In this document: in pieces, positions 35,101-42,683 of the stretch | How positions within the stretch are numbered: position 1 is the stretch's first letter | Layout of the letters: each line of letters opens with the position of its first letter | Assembly (NCBI GenBank): GCA_020073185.1 | Contig: JAIQFT010000020.1 | Coordinates: 1 to 64,000, forward strand | Length of the DNA stretch: 64,000 bases | Reading direction: 5' to 3' | From: Terriglobia bacterium | Lineage (GTDB): Bacteria > Acidobacteriota > Terriglobia > Terriglobales > Acidobacteriaceae | Position numbers and translations under genes: made by a program | The notes under the pieces: model-generated | The model's input: the letters and a program-made list of their open reading frames with translations, nothing else | Database searches by the model: none | What the model was told of the DNA's origin: nothing

Positions 35101-35708
35101 CTGCGCGGCTGCGGCGGAGCCTGGACGCCCGGCTGCTGTTGCTCATCCTGGCCGTATTGACCCGGAGCGCCGGTTACCTCGGAAGACGTGGCGCCACGGT
35201 AGGGAGCGACTTGAGGCTCTTCTTCGTGTGTTGCCCAGTAGACATCTTCCTGAGTTTTACCTGAAGTGGCCGGGGGCGGCGCTGCAGACTGTGCGGACGG
35301 AATCTTGCGAATCGTATCGCGCAGCACTTCCTCGCGTGTGGGCTTCGCGCGGATGTAGGAACGGGCTTCGATCTCCTGGGTCGCGAGCACGCGGACGTTG
35401 AAGTCGTCGCGAACGAGGCGCTCGATGGCCGCGTCGGTGAGATCGACTGGATCGAGCAACCGCCCTTGTTCATACGCCTTGCGAATCAGGGTCTTCTTCA
35501 GTTGCAGCAGAAGCCCAGGTTCCTCCCGCAGAATGCTGATAATCCTGTCTGCCGACAGCGCCGCCTGGTCCATGGCGGCGCGGGCGGCCCGCGATTGCCG
35601 GTCCTCCAATGGAGATGTTGTCTGGGCAAAAGCGGAAATGCCGGCTAACAGCAGGACGAACGCGAACACCAGCGACAACCTGGGATTCTGCGGGAATGCG
35701 CTCCTCAT
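32196..35708 (-). CDS. Polysaccharide export protein with seven SLBB domains (Wza-like)
   Basis: The 1170-residue protein has a signal peptide ending SAFA-Q near residue 28, without a lipobox cysteine, so unlike Wza it is probably not a lipoprotein. A Pro/Gln-rich region (about 140-330) precedes the polysaccharide export domain (about 386-460, starting VVGPGDGLSIELWG). Seven SLBB repeats begin near residues 463, 546, 638, 731, 822, 918 and 1057, each with a (V/I)xGxVxxPGxY-type strand pair. The ring-forming export proteins usually have two to three; larger forms occur in Acidobacteria and delta-proteobacteria. GAGG lies just before the ATG. It should form the outer-membrane channel and periplasmic conduit, working with the downstream Wzi-type and Wzz-type proteins. 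Confidence 0.94.
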   Translation of the reverse strand: MRSAFPQNPRLSLVFAFVLLLAGISAFAQTTSPLEDRQSRAARAAMDQAALSADRIISILREEPGLLLQLKKTLIRKAYEQGRLLDPVDLTDAAIERLVRDDFNVRVLATQEIEARSYIRAKPTREEVLRDTIRKIPSAQSAAPPPATSGKTQEDVYWATHEEEPQVAPYRGATSSEVTGAPGQYGQDEQQQPGVQAPPQPRRSVPQPATPSDRRRELQRAELEPPIDEINSASSRMARITPDELPDLLAGTAVPAAQRIPANPGSATSYDRALRDSLGSSYGLPSGSVSRGSQTREQYSQYPQAGTETRLERRTRPMMPGVYDRGSESSILRRRASPYADVPSLYDLYLQVRKQPPVLQRFGADVFVNGSGNVEELPIDMPAGPDYVVGPGDGLSIELWGSVSQRLQRIVDREGRVALPEVGSVPVAGRSLGDVQRQIQTVLRTQFRDVQADVSLSRLRTVRAYVVGDVERPGAYDISSLSTPLNALLMAGGPTARGSLRTLKHYRGTQLIQTVDVYDLILHGIRSDVQRIEPGDTILVPPIGAQVTVNGMVRRPAIYELNGEKNLAEILELAGGVLSTGTLRHIDVERVQAHQERMMLSLDLPEANDQQAVLASMEAFKVQDGDAVRISPILPYSYKTVFLDGHVFHPGKYPYRDGMKVTDLIKDYSDLLPEPSGRHAEIIRLNPPDFRPAVLAFNLEDALAGKGEAPILKPFDTVRIFGRYDFEDPPEIMVTGEVRDPGEKLTNGETHLRDAVYLGGGLTPDAQLTDAEVYRKLPGGGMKVISVNLGKALAGDSVENVVLESRDRIIIHRDLTKVDPPTVTIEGEVANPGHYPLGENMTAVELVRVAGGFKRGAYTRSADLARYVVENGKRILGEHQEIPIAKAMAGVADTDVRLFDGDVLTIRQLAGWHDVGASITVKGEALHPGTYGIEQGEKLSSILKRAGGFTASAYPYGALLERVQVREFSEKNRQDMIHRIEAGANTNISGSVSGQEQAALVQAAMQQQQQVLIALRNQTASGRLVIHISSDIRRWQNTAADIEVRAEDVLLIPKRPNFVLISGQVYNASAVSFAPGKSAGWYLQQAGGPTKLADTKNIFVIRADGSVLGHQGGATSGFWRGGVLSARLEPGDTVIVPEKFITGSSAWKEVMTTAQFISSMAIAARVATSF

Positions 35709-35747
35709 ACTACCTCACTCAACAGCATCGAGCGGAACTTCAACGAC

Positions 35748-36356
35748 TCAGTTTAGAGGCTCGACGTCGGCAACGTCGACCTCGACGGCGACAGAACGCA
35801 TGATGAGATCGATGGATAGAACAATCCGGGAATGCTCCTTCTTGCGCACAAGGATTCCCTCCATTCCCGCAAGCGGACCGCAACGCACGCGCACGCGACG
35901 GCCGATTCTCAAGTACGGGTGCGGCGTGACGCAAAGTCCTTGATCGAGTCCGCTACGTAACCGCAGCAGGTCGGACTCGGGAAGCGCCACCGGTCGACCG
36001 TTGAAAGCGACGAAGCGTACCGTCCCAGGCACGTTGAGCACCTCGAGACGGCGCTGCAGGAAGGTATGCACAAAAACGTAACCGGGAAATAAGGGAAGCT
36101 GGAGGGTGACGCGGCGGTCTTTCCATCGGCGAACGCTGGCGTAGACCGGAAGGAAGAACTCGATGTCGCGCTGCTGTAACTGGGCGGCAACTTGCTTTTC
36201 GTGGCGAGAGCAAGTGTACAACGCATACCAGTCAGCCGATGGCGCTACCGCCAGCCCCGTCGAGTTGGGCTCTACGATTGGCGGCAATCGCAATGGGCCC
36301 ATCGTAATGGCAGGTGATGGAGACAGCTTCGCCCCCTCAGTTACAGGACTCATCAT
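35748..36356 (-). CDS. NusG/RfaH/UpxY-like transcription antitermination protein
   Basis: The 202-residue protein has a disordered start, a NusG N-terminal domain (DWYALYTCSRHEKQVAAQL, then EFFLPVY and LFPGYVFVH) at about 43-130, and a C-terminal KOW domain (IGRRVRVRCGPLAGMEGIL) at about 150-200. Paralogues of this kind (RfaH, UpxY, LoaP) bind elongating RNA polymerase and let it read through long polysaccharide operons. The gene is the first of the minus-strand series that runs to about 4 kb, which fits this role. The ATG at 36356 is preferred; the frame begins six codons earlier at a TTG. No ops-like element was recognised in the leader. The housekeeping nusG is expected elsewhere. Confidence 0.9.
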   Translation of the reverse strand: MMSPVTEGAKLSPSPAITMGPLRLPPIVEPNSTGLAVAPSADWYALYTCSRHEKQVAAQLQQRDIEFFLPVYASVRRWKDRRVTLQLPLFPGYVFVHTFLQRRLEVLNVPGTVRFVAFNGRPVALPESDLLRLRSGLDQGLCVTPHPYLRIGRRVRVRCGPLAGMEGILVRKKEHSRIVLSIDLIMRSVAVEVDVADVEPLN

Positions 36357-36854
36357 GAAATAAGCATAATGCAATCAACTACTTACGACTGAATCCGCGG
36401 CCCAGAGCCGCCCCTACAAGCGGGTACGAGTTGTGGCCTTCACTTGGGGCCGTTTCTGATCTGCCAAAGACGCAGAAACAACAAGGTGAGGACTACCACT
36501 CCAGCACATGGGAGTTACTCTGCCGAACCCATTCCATCCAAATGTTACACCACTCCAATCGGTTATCGCCCAGCAGTCGCTACAGAGATAATTCAAACTT
36601 TCTGATGTGTAACGGTCGTGGCAGTCGCGCGCCCCTCGGACGCTAGAGGACCGTTACCTCCCAAACATCCAGTACTCTTCAAGGTTTAACGATATGTATA
36701 GCACGAAAGGGGCAATTCTAGCTATTGACGGGAGCGAAAGCTGGTCGCGCCGCCTCACCCAGAGGTAGCTGACTGGAGCAGGAACGCGGCAAAATTGCCA
36801 AGACGACTGCCCGGTCGGTACACTCGCGATGGTGCCGGAGGTAAGGCAATAACT
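36357..36854. promoter_or_regulatory. Divergent regulatory region of the two large operons
   Basis: This stretch of about 500 bases lies between the NusG-like gene (minus) and the UDP-glucuronate decarboxylase gene (plus). It must carry promoters for both. TATGTATAG near 36693-36701 could be a -10 element for the plus side, but no good -35 is visible. GGAGG at 36837-36841 serves the plus gene. A short GCGGC/GCCGC hairpin (36398-36412) lies in the leader of the minus operon. No gene is seen here. Confidence 0.45.
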
Positions 36855-37796
36855 ATGCGGGCGTTAGTGACAGGCGGGGCGGGTTTTCTCGGATCCCATC
36901 TTTGCGGACACTTGCTGAGCCACGGCTGGAAAGTTGTGTGCGTGGATAACGAAGCGACGGGGACGCAACGAAACATTCATCACCTGGTTAACAACCGCGA
37001 CTTCGAATTCCTGCGCGCCGATGTCAGCAGTGGCCTGATATACGACGGCAGCCTCGACTACCTGCTGCATTTCGCTTCACCGGCTAGTCCACCGGATTAC
37101 CTGCGGCTCCCGCTTGAAACGCTCCGGGTCGGTTCCTTTGGCACCTACAACGCGCTCCGGGTGGCGGAGGAAAAGAAAGCCAAATTCCTGTTGGCGTCCA
37201 CATCGGAGTGTTACGGAGACCCGGAAATCAGTCCGCAGCCGGAGACGTATTGGGGGCGCGTCAACCCAGTCGGTCCGCGAAGCGTCTACGACGAGGCAAA
37301 ACGGTTCTCCGAAGCCCTGACCATGGCATTTCACCGCGCGCGAGGTCTAGACACACGCATCGTCAGGATTTTCAACACTTACGGCCCCCGCATGCGGCTG
37401 AATGATGGGCGCGCGCTACCTAATTTTGTGTATCAGGCGCTTACCGGAAAGCCGATGACGGTCTACGGTGACGGCTCCCAGACGCGGAGCTTCTGCTACG
37501 TTTCCGACTTGATCGACGGCATCTATCGGTTGATGCAATCAGACGAGCACAATCCCGTCAACATCGGGAACCCACAAGAGGTCACCATCCTGGAATTTGC
37601 CCAGCGCATCAAGCAACTTACCGGGTCGCAGGTGCCGATCGTCTTTGAGCCCCTTCCGCAAGATGACCCGAAACAGCGGTGTCCGGACATCAGCAAGGCC
37701 CGGCAGTTGCTCGACTGGGAACCCAAGGTTCCTCTACAGGCTGGTCTTGAGCGGACTCTGCAATACTTCCGCGATCAGTTGGGCAGTTCGGCGTAG
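36855..37796 (+). CDS. UDP-glucuronic acid decarboxylase (UDP-xylose synthase)
   Basis: The 313-residue SDR (ATG at 36855, preceded by GGAGG) converts UDP-glucuronate to UDP-xylose with bound NAD+. It has GGAGFLG at the N-terminus, [10 protein letters not shown] (the UXS hallmark after the cofactor site), [10 protein letters not shown], the catalytic YDEAKRFSE with Tyr and Lys kept, [10 protein letters not shown] and [20 protein letters not shown]. These match bacterial and plant UXS enzymes closely. The substrate can be made by the UDP-glucose dehydrogenase at 40317-41714. It is the first of three plus-strand sugar-nucleotide genes. The longer frame to 36795 has no start signal. Confidence 0.93.
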   Translation: MRALVTGGAGFLGSHLCGHLLSHGWKVVCVDNEATGTQRNIHHLVNNRDFEFLRADVSSGLIYDGSLDYLLHFASPASPPDYLRLPLETLRVGSFGTYNALRVAEEKKAKFLLASTSECYGDPEISPQPETYWGRVNPVGPRSVYDEAKRFSEALTMAFHRARGLDTRIVRIFNTYGPRMRLNDGRALPNFVYQALTGKPMTVYGDGSQTRSFCYVSDLIDGIYRLMQSDEHNPVNIGNPQEVTILEFAQRIKQLTGSQVPIVFEPLPQDDPKQRCPDISKARQLLDWEPKVPLQAGLERTLQYFRDQLGSSA

Positions 37797-37824
37797 GCCC
37801 CTTGGGCAAAGACATACCGTAGCC

Positions 37825-37848
37825 AACGAGCAGAACGGGTCGCTCGTT
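37825..37848 (+). terminator. Possible weak terminator after the decarboxylase gene
   Basis: AACGAGC and GCTCGTT form a perfect seven-base-pair stem around a ten-base loop, 29 bases after the stop codon. No T run follows, so its strength is doubtful. It separates the decarboxylase gene from a new promoter for the dehydrogenase gene. Confidence 0.3.
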
Positions 37849-37895
37849 AACGCCACTTTCGTAACTTCTCCCTCGCGGCCAGTGCCGCGCAGTTC

Positions 37896-37906
37896 TGGTA
37901 TAAAAT
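37896..37906 (+). promoter_or_regulatory. Extended -10 promoter element upstream of the WbpA-like gene
   Basis: TGGTATAAAAT contains a TGn extension followed by TATAAA, 41 bases before the ATG at 37948. No clear -35 hexamer is seen 17 bases upstream, which is acceptable for extended -10 promoters. It suggests that the dehydrogenase and epimerase genes have their own transcript. Confidence 0.45.
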
Positions 37907-37918
37907 TGTCGGTCTTAT

Positions 37919-37940
37919 CAGTAGCCAGGCAGTAGCCAGG
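37919..37940 (+). repeat. Tandem 11-bp duplication next to the ribosome binding site
   Basis: CAGTAGCCAGG occurs twice in a row. The second copy runs directly into AGGAGAAAAA before the ATG at 37948, so the AGG of the Shine-Dalgarno sequence is part of the duplicated unit. Confidence 0.7.
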
Positions 37941-37947
37941 AGAAAAA

Positions 37948-39309
37948 ATGTCCACAGGCGTCGTCATGTCCGGGCCTGCCGTAAGCAAGGTTCTGGCCAA
38001 CATCGAAGCGCGCACTGCGAAAATCGGGGTCATCGGCCTCGGCTATGTAGGTCTGCCGCTGGTTCTGCTGTTTTCCGGCGAGAGATTTGCCATCACCGGG
38101 TTCGACGTCGATACACGCAAAATAGAGACCCTTACCCAGGGCGGCTCCTACATCGTGCGCATCGAGCCCCGGCAGATCCAGGCGGCCCGCGAACGCGGCT
38201 TCACCCCGACCTGCGATTTTTCGCGGATCGCTGACATGGATGCCGTGATCATCTGCGTGCCCACACCGCTGGACGAATTCCGCCAGCCCGACATGAGCTA
38301 CATCGTCAGGACGGCAGAATCCATCGCGCCCCACGTGCACGCCGGCCAGCTTGTCATCCTCGAGAGCACCACCTATCCCGGCACCACGGAAGAAGTGCTG
38401 GTCCCCATTCTGGAGAAAGGCAACCCGCATGGCTTGCAAGCCGCCCGCAATGGCCGATCCGGTGACGACGTTTTTTACGTTGCCTTCTCCCCGGAGCGCG
38501 AGGATCCCGGCCGTACCGATGTCGAGCGCCACGATATTCCCAAGGTCATCGGCGGGGTCGACGCCACGGGCGGTGAACTGGCTGCCGCGGTTTATGGCAC
38601 GATTTTCCGGCACACCGTGCGCGTCTCCACGCCGGCCGTCGCCGAGATGACCAAGCTGCTGGAGAACATCTATCGCTGCGTGAATATTGCGATGGTGAAC
38701 GAGCTCAAACTGCTGTGCCTGCGCATGGGAGTGGACATCTGGGAAGTGATCGAAGCCGCAAAGACAAAACCGTTTGGCTTCCAGGCGTTTTATCCCGGTC
38801 CCGGGCTCGGCGGACACTGTATTCCGGTGGACCCGTATTACCTTTCGTGGAAAGCAAGGGAGTTCGACTTCCAGACCCGCTTTATCGAACTCGCCGGCGA
38901 CATCAATACCGCCATGCCGTACCACGTTGTCGCATCCGTTACCTCGGCCCTCAACGGCCAAAAGAAGGCGCTCAACGGCGCCAAGGTTTTAGTGCTCGGC
39001 GTCGCTTACAAGAAGGACATCGACGATCTGCGCGAGTCGCCGTCGCTGACGATCATCGAGCTGTTGCAGCGCGAGGGCGCAGCCGTCTCCTACAACGACC
39101 CTTACTTCGCTTTCGTGGGCAAAGGGCGCAAGTACGACCTGCAAATGAAAAACACGCCCTTGGAAAATCTCGGGCTGTACGATTGCGTGCTGATCGTGAC
39201 CAACCACTCCGACTACGACTATGCGCGCATTGTCCGCGAATCGAAGCTCGTGGTCGACACCCGTAACGCGACGCACGGTATCGATGCGCCCAACGTAGTT
39301 CGCTGCTAG
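37948..39309 (+). CDS. UDP-N-acetylglucosamine 6-dehydrogenase, WbpA-like
   Basis: The 453-residue nucleotide-sugar dehydrogenase oxidises the C6 alcohol to a carboxylate with two NAD+. It has GLGYVG at 30-35, CVPTPLDE (103-110), LESTTYPGTTEE (138-149), SPEREDPGR, and the catalytic GPGLGGHCIPVDP with Cys291. The longer N-terminus and the GGHCIPVDPYYL form match the WbpA/UDP-GlcNAc dehydrogenase group (also Vi-antigen TviB) more than the UDP-glucose group. AGGAG precedes the ATG. The next gene (15 bases on) is a WbpP-type epimerase, and WbpB/E/D-like genes lie in the operon at 51.9-54.6 kb, so UDP-GlcNAcA or UDP-GalNAcA could feed both. Substrate preference is inferred. Confidence 0.9.
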   Translation: MSTGVVMSGPAVSKVLANIEARTAKIGVIGLGYVGLPLVLLFSGERFAITGFDVDTRKIETLTQGGSYIVRIEPRQIQAARERGFTPTCDFSRIADMDAVIICVPTPLDEFRQPDMSYIVRTAESIAPHVHAGQLVILESTTYPGTTEEVLVPILEKGNPHGLQAARNGRSGDDVFYVAFSPEREDPGRTDVERHDIPKVIGGVDATGGELAAAVYGTIFRHTVRVSTPAVAEMTKLLENIYRCVNIAMVNELKLLCLRMGVDIWEVIEAAKTKPFGFQAFYPGPGLGGHCIPVDPYYLSWKAREFDFQTRFIELAGDINTAMPYHVVASVTSALNGQKKALNGAKVLVLGVAYKKDIDDLRESPSLTIIELLQREGAAVSYNDPYFAFVGKGRKYDLQMKNTPLENLGLYDCVLIVTNHSDYDYARIVRESKLVVDTRNATHGIDAPNVVRC

Positions 39310-39324
39310 CGCACGACAACTAAC

Positions 39325-40290
39325 ATGGCCCTTTACCTGATCACCGGAATCGCCGGCTTCATCGGATCGTCGCTTGCGCACGCCTTGCTGGATCGTGGCG
39401 AGCGCGTGCGCGGCATTGATAATCTCAGTACCGGCAAAGCCGAAAACATTGCTCCCATGGCCTCGCGAATCGAGATGATCGAGGCCGACATCAACGACGC
39501 CGCCGCGGTGGCCGCTGCCTGTCGCGGGGTGGACTATGTTCTCCACCAAGCGGCCATTCCTTCCGTGCCCCGCTCCGTGCAAGATCCGGCCGAGAGCAAC
39601 CGCGCCAACGTCGATGGCACACTCAGCCTGCTCATTGCCGCCCGCGATGCCAAGGTGAAGCGGGTGGTGTACGCATCGTCATCCTCGCTGTACGGCGATG
39701 CGCCGACGCTGCCCAAGCATGAAGGCATGCTCCCCAGCCCGATTTCGCCCTACGCCGTTGCTAAGCTCACGGGCGAGTACTACCTGACATGTTTCTCCCG
39801 TGTGTACGGTCTGGAAGCCCTTTCACTCCGCTACTTCAACGTCTTCGGACCGCGCCAGGATCCGACCTCGCAGTACTCCGGCGTGCTGGCCAAGTTTATT
39901 TCCAGCATGCTGCGTGGCGATCAGCCGGTCATATACGGGGACGGCGAACAAAGCCGCGATTTCACCTTCATCGAGAACGTCGTGAACGCCAACCTCCTGG
40001 CCTGTGCGGCGCCGGCCTCGCAAGTTGTCGGGCGAGCCTTCAATGCCGCCACCGGCCGCCGCATCACTCTGAACCAGACTTACGCCATTCTGCAGAAGCT
40101 GACTGGGTACAGTGGTCCACCCAAGTATGAGCCGGAGCGCACCGGCGACATCAAGCATTCCCTGGCCGATATTTCTCTGGCGGAGAAACACCTCGGGTAC
40201 AAGCCTGCCGTGACCTTCGAACTGGGGTTGTCGAAGACGGTGGATTGGTATCGCTCCAGCGTGGGTGCATCGGAGAGCCGGCGCGGCTGA
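39325..40290 (+). CDS. UDP-N-acetylglucosamine 4-epimerase, WbpP-like
   Basis: The 321-residue SDR has TGIAGFIGSSL at the N-terminus, HQAAIPSVPRSVQDP (a WbpP/TviC hallmark), ASSSSLYGDAPTLPKHE, the catalytic YAVAKLTGEYY, and RYFNVFGPRQDPTSQYSGV. It should interconvert UDP-GlcNAc and UDP-GalNAc, or the corresponding uronic acids, with tightly bound NAD+. It follows the WbpA-like gene by 15 bases, forming a two-gene unit like tviBC/wbpAP. It ends 26 bases before the stop of the convergent UDP-glucose dehydrogenase gene, with no clear terminator between. The exact substrate is inferred. Confidence 0.9.
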   Translation: MALYLITGIAGFIGSSLAHALLDRGERVRGIDNLSTGKAENIAPMASRIEMIEADINDAAAVAAACRGVDYVLHQAAIPSVPRSVQDPAESNRANVDGTLSLLIAARDAKVKRVVYASSSSLYGDAPTLPKHEGMLPSPISPYAVAKLTGEYYLTCFSRVYGLEALSLRYFNVFGPRQDPTSQYSGVLAKFISSMLRGDQPVIYGDGEQSRDFTFIENVVNANLLACAAPASQVVGRAFNAATGRRITLNQTYAILQKLTGYSGPPKYEPERTGDIKHSLADISLAEKHLGYKPAVTFELGLSKTVDWYRSSVGASESRRG

Positions 40291-40316
40291 CTCGCACGCT
40301 TTCCTGACCTCTGCAA

Positions 40317-41714
40317 TTACTCTGCGCCTGCCGTCGTCCTAACGGCGGACGACTGGACGTCGGGCCGGCCCACGCTGTAGTAAAGAAACCCATGGGCTGC
40401 CATCACCGCCGGGTCATACAAGTTGCGCCCATCCACAACAATCGGATAACCCAAAGCCGCGTGAATGCGGTCCAGATCGAGGCCGGCAAACTCGGCCCAA
40501 TCGGTCAGAATCAGCAGCGCATCGGCGCCGGTGGCTGCTTCATAGGGCGAGGAAGCGAAGGTTACGCCCGAGGCCGGTAGCGTCTCACCGGCGCGCTGCA
40601 TGCCGGCCGGATCGTAGACGCGGACTTCCGATCCTTCCTTCAGCAACATCTCGACGACGGCGATGGCGGGTGATTCGCGCACATCGTCAGTCCCGCCCTT
40701 GAAGGATAGGCCGAGCACCGCCAGTCGCTTTCCCCGCAACGTCCAGAGCGCCCTTCGCACCTTGCGCAGAAAACGATGGCGCTGGTCTTCGTTGATGTTG
40801 ATGACCTCGTCGAGCAGGCGAAAGTCGTATCCACATTCGCGGGCAACGGCGCGGAAGGCCGCCAAGTCCTTCGGGAAGCACGAGCCGCCGTAGCCAATGC
40901 CGGGATTGAGAAAACGCGGGCCAATGCGCTCATCCGCGCCAATGCCGTTACACACCTGGCGAACATCGGCGCCCACCGATTCGCAGATGTTGGCCACCGC
41001 GTTGATGAACGAGATCTTCATCGCCAGAAATGCGTTACAGGCGTGCTTGATCAGTTCCGCGCTCTTGGCGCTGGTCTCGATGAGCGCCGGCGGTATGTGC
41101 GCGCCCTCGGGCCTCGGGATCGCTGGACCCGCCTGGTAATAACTGCCGCTGGTAAGAGGGCAATAGATTTCGCGCAGCAGCGCCGTCGAACGCACGTTGT
41201 CGGCGCCCACCACGATCCGGTCCGGATACAGGAAGTCGGTGACGGCCGTGCCTTCGCGGAGAAACTCGGGATTCGAAGCGACGTCGAACGAATCCGCCGA
41301 TGCTCCGTTGAGCAGCATGACCTTGCGAATCCAGTCGTGCGTAAATACGGGAACCGTGCTCTTCTCCACGATCAGCTTGTAACCCTTCATAGCGCGGGCC
41401 AGTTCCCGGGCGACCGATTCCACGTAGGAAAGGTCGGCGTAACCATCGCCGCCTTGCGGCGTGCCGACGGCAATAAAGATGGCGTCACTGCCGGCAACGG
41501 CGTCGGGCAACGAACTGCAAAACGCAATGCGCTTGCCGCCATGCCGGGCCAAGAGTTCGGGTAAGTGTTCTTCGTGGATGGGCACCTCGCCACGCTGGAG
41601 CATGGCGGTCTTGCTGGCGTCGTTATCGACAGAAATGACGTCATGGCCCATGTCGGCAAAACACGCCGCCGCCACCAACCCGACATAGCCCGAACCAACA
41701 ACCGTAATCTTCAT
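40317..41714 (-). CDS. ugd: UDP-glucose 6-dehydrogenase
   Basis: The 465-residue enzyme makes UDP-glucuronate from UDP-glucose. It has VVGSGYVGLVAAACFAD at the N-terminus, FIAVGTPQGGDGYADLSYV, EKSTVPVFT (117-125), SNPEFLREG (147-155), KHACNAFLAMKISFINAVAN, and the catalytic GYGGSCFPKD with Cys279. All are typical of class II Ugd. The ATG at 41714 has GGAG upstream; the longer frame to 41822 adds a low-complexity stretch and is rejected. The product is the substrate of the UXS enzyme at 36855-37796. It is transcribed alone on the minus strand, between plus-strand genes. Confidence 0.94.
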   Translation of the reverse strand: MKITVVGSGYVGLVAAACFADMGHDVISVDNDASKTAMLQRGEVPIHEEHLPELLARHGGKRIAFCSSLPDAVAGSDAIFIAVGTPQGGDGYADLSYVESVARELARAMKGYKLIVEKSTVPVFTHDWIRKVMLLNGASADSFDVASNPEFLREGTAVTDFLYPDRIVVGADNVRSTALLREIYCPLTSGSYYQAGPAIPRPEGAHIPPALIETSAKSAELIKHACNAFLAMKISFINAVANICESVGADVRQVCNGIGADERIGPRFLNPGIGYGGSCFPKDLAAFRAVARECGYDFRLLDEVININEDQRHRFLRKVRRALWTLRGKRLAVLGLSFKGGTDDVRESPAIAVVEMLLKEGSEVRVYDPAGMQRAGETLPASGVTFASSPYEAATGADALLILTDWAEFAGLDLDRIHAALGYPIVVDGRNLYDPAVMAAHGFLYYSVGRPDVQSSAVRTTAGAE

Positions 41715-41893
41715 TCCACACTCCGGCGCAGCTACTCCCCCGCCGGCAACATCGGCGCCAACCGCGGCTGGCGTTTTCGGGGGCACAAACTTGGGGACAA
41801 TTAGAGTACCACGCATGGCCACGCTGCTCGCAGCCCGGAAATCGCCGTTATGGGCAGCAGTTCGTGCAACAATGATGAAAATTACTCTGTAGA

Positions 41894-41912
41894 ATCGAAA
41901 AGATCTTTCGAT
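41894..41912. promoter_or_regulatory. Near-perfect palindrome just before a glycosyltransferase gene
   Basis: ATCGAAA and TTTCGAT flank a central AGATC, ending eight bases before the ATG at 41920. No Shine-Dalgarno sequence is visible there. It could be an operator, or an RNA hairpin that hides the start; TAGAAT at 41890-41895 could be a -10 element overlapping it. Confidence 0.4.
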
Positions 41913-41919
41913 CTCTTAC

Positions 41920-42672
41920 ATGTCAACTTACAGCCTAATCTTCCCTGCTTTCAATGAGGGCCGCAGGCTGGCCGCGACCCTCGACAAAGTGTTGAGCTAT
42001 GTCTCGCAGCAGCACTGGAAAGCGGAGATCATCGTCGTCGATGACGGCTCCAGCGATGGCACCGCCGAGATCGTGCGGCAATTCGCGCTGAATAATCCGC
42101 GCGTGCGGCTCCTGCAGAACCCGGGAAACCACGGCAAAGGTTACAGCGTTCGAAACGGGATGTTGAAAGCTGAGGGAGACGTGCTGCTATTTAGTGATGC
42201 GGACCTATCCTCTCCGATCTCCGAGGCTCCCAAGCTGCTGGCGGCTATCGAGGGTGGCGCTGATGTCGCCATCGGATCTCGCTGGGTCGATCCGAAGTTG
42301 CAGACGGAACGGCAGCCGGTTCTGCGGCAAATCTTCGGCCGCACCTACAACCTGCTGCTCCGCCTTGTTCTGGGGCTGAATTACAGAGATACCCAGTGCG
42401 GCTTCAAGGCATTCACCCGCCGAGCGGCCCGCCAGATTTTCTCCGCCCAGCGCATCGATCACTGGGGGTTCGACGCCGAACTGCTGTACCTGGCCAGAAT
42501 CTATGGGCTGCGGATCGCCGAAATCCCGGTGGAGTGGGCGCATGTCGGACATTCCAAGATCAACCCAGTGCCGGACGGCTTGCGCATGTTTGGGGAAATG
42601 ATCAGCATCCGGTGGAATGGAATTACGGGTAAGTATGCCAACCCTGCGGCGACGCAGGCTGCGGCGCGTTAG
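41920..42672 (+). CDS. Glycosyltransferase family 2, dolichyl-phosphate-glucose-synthase-like
   Basis: The 250-residue protein begins YSLIFPAFNEGRRLAATLDK, then AEIIVVDDGSSDGTAEIV, NHGKGYSVRNGM, the metal-binding FSDADLSSP, GSRWVDPKLQTERQPV, QCGFKAFTRRAARQIF and IDHWGFDAELLYLARIYG with EIPVEW. These blocks define the dolichyl/polyprenyl-phosphate beta-glucosyltransferase group. No C-terminal membrane segments are present. It should move a hexose from a nucleotide sugar to undecaprenyl phosphate, providing a donor used on the periplasmic side. It stands alone on the plus strand, convergent with the next gene (11 bases between stops). The sugar is unknown. Confidence 0.9.
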   Translation: MSTYSLIFPAFNEGRRLAATLDKVLSYVSQQHWKAEIIVVDDGSSDGTAEIVRQFALNNPRVRLLQNPGNHGKGYSVRNGMLKAEGDVLLFSDADLSSPISEAPKLLAAIEGGADVAIGSRWVDPKLQTERQPVLRQIFGRTYNLLLRLVLGLNYRDTQCGFKAFTRRAARQIFSAQRIDHWGFDAELLYLARIYGLRIAEIPVEWAHVGHSKINPVPDGLRMFGEMISIRWNGITGKYANPAATQAAAR

Positions 42673-42683
42673 TCTGCGGCCGC

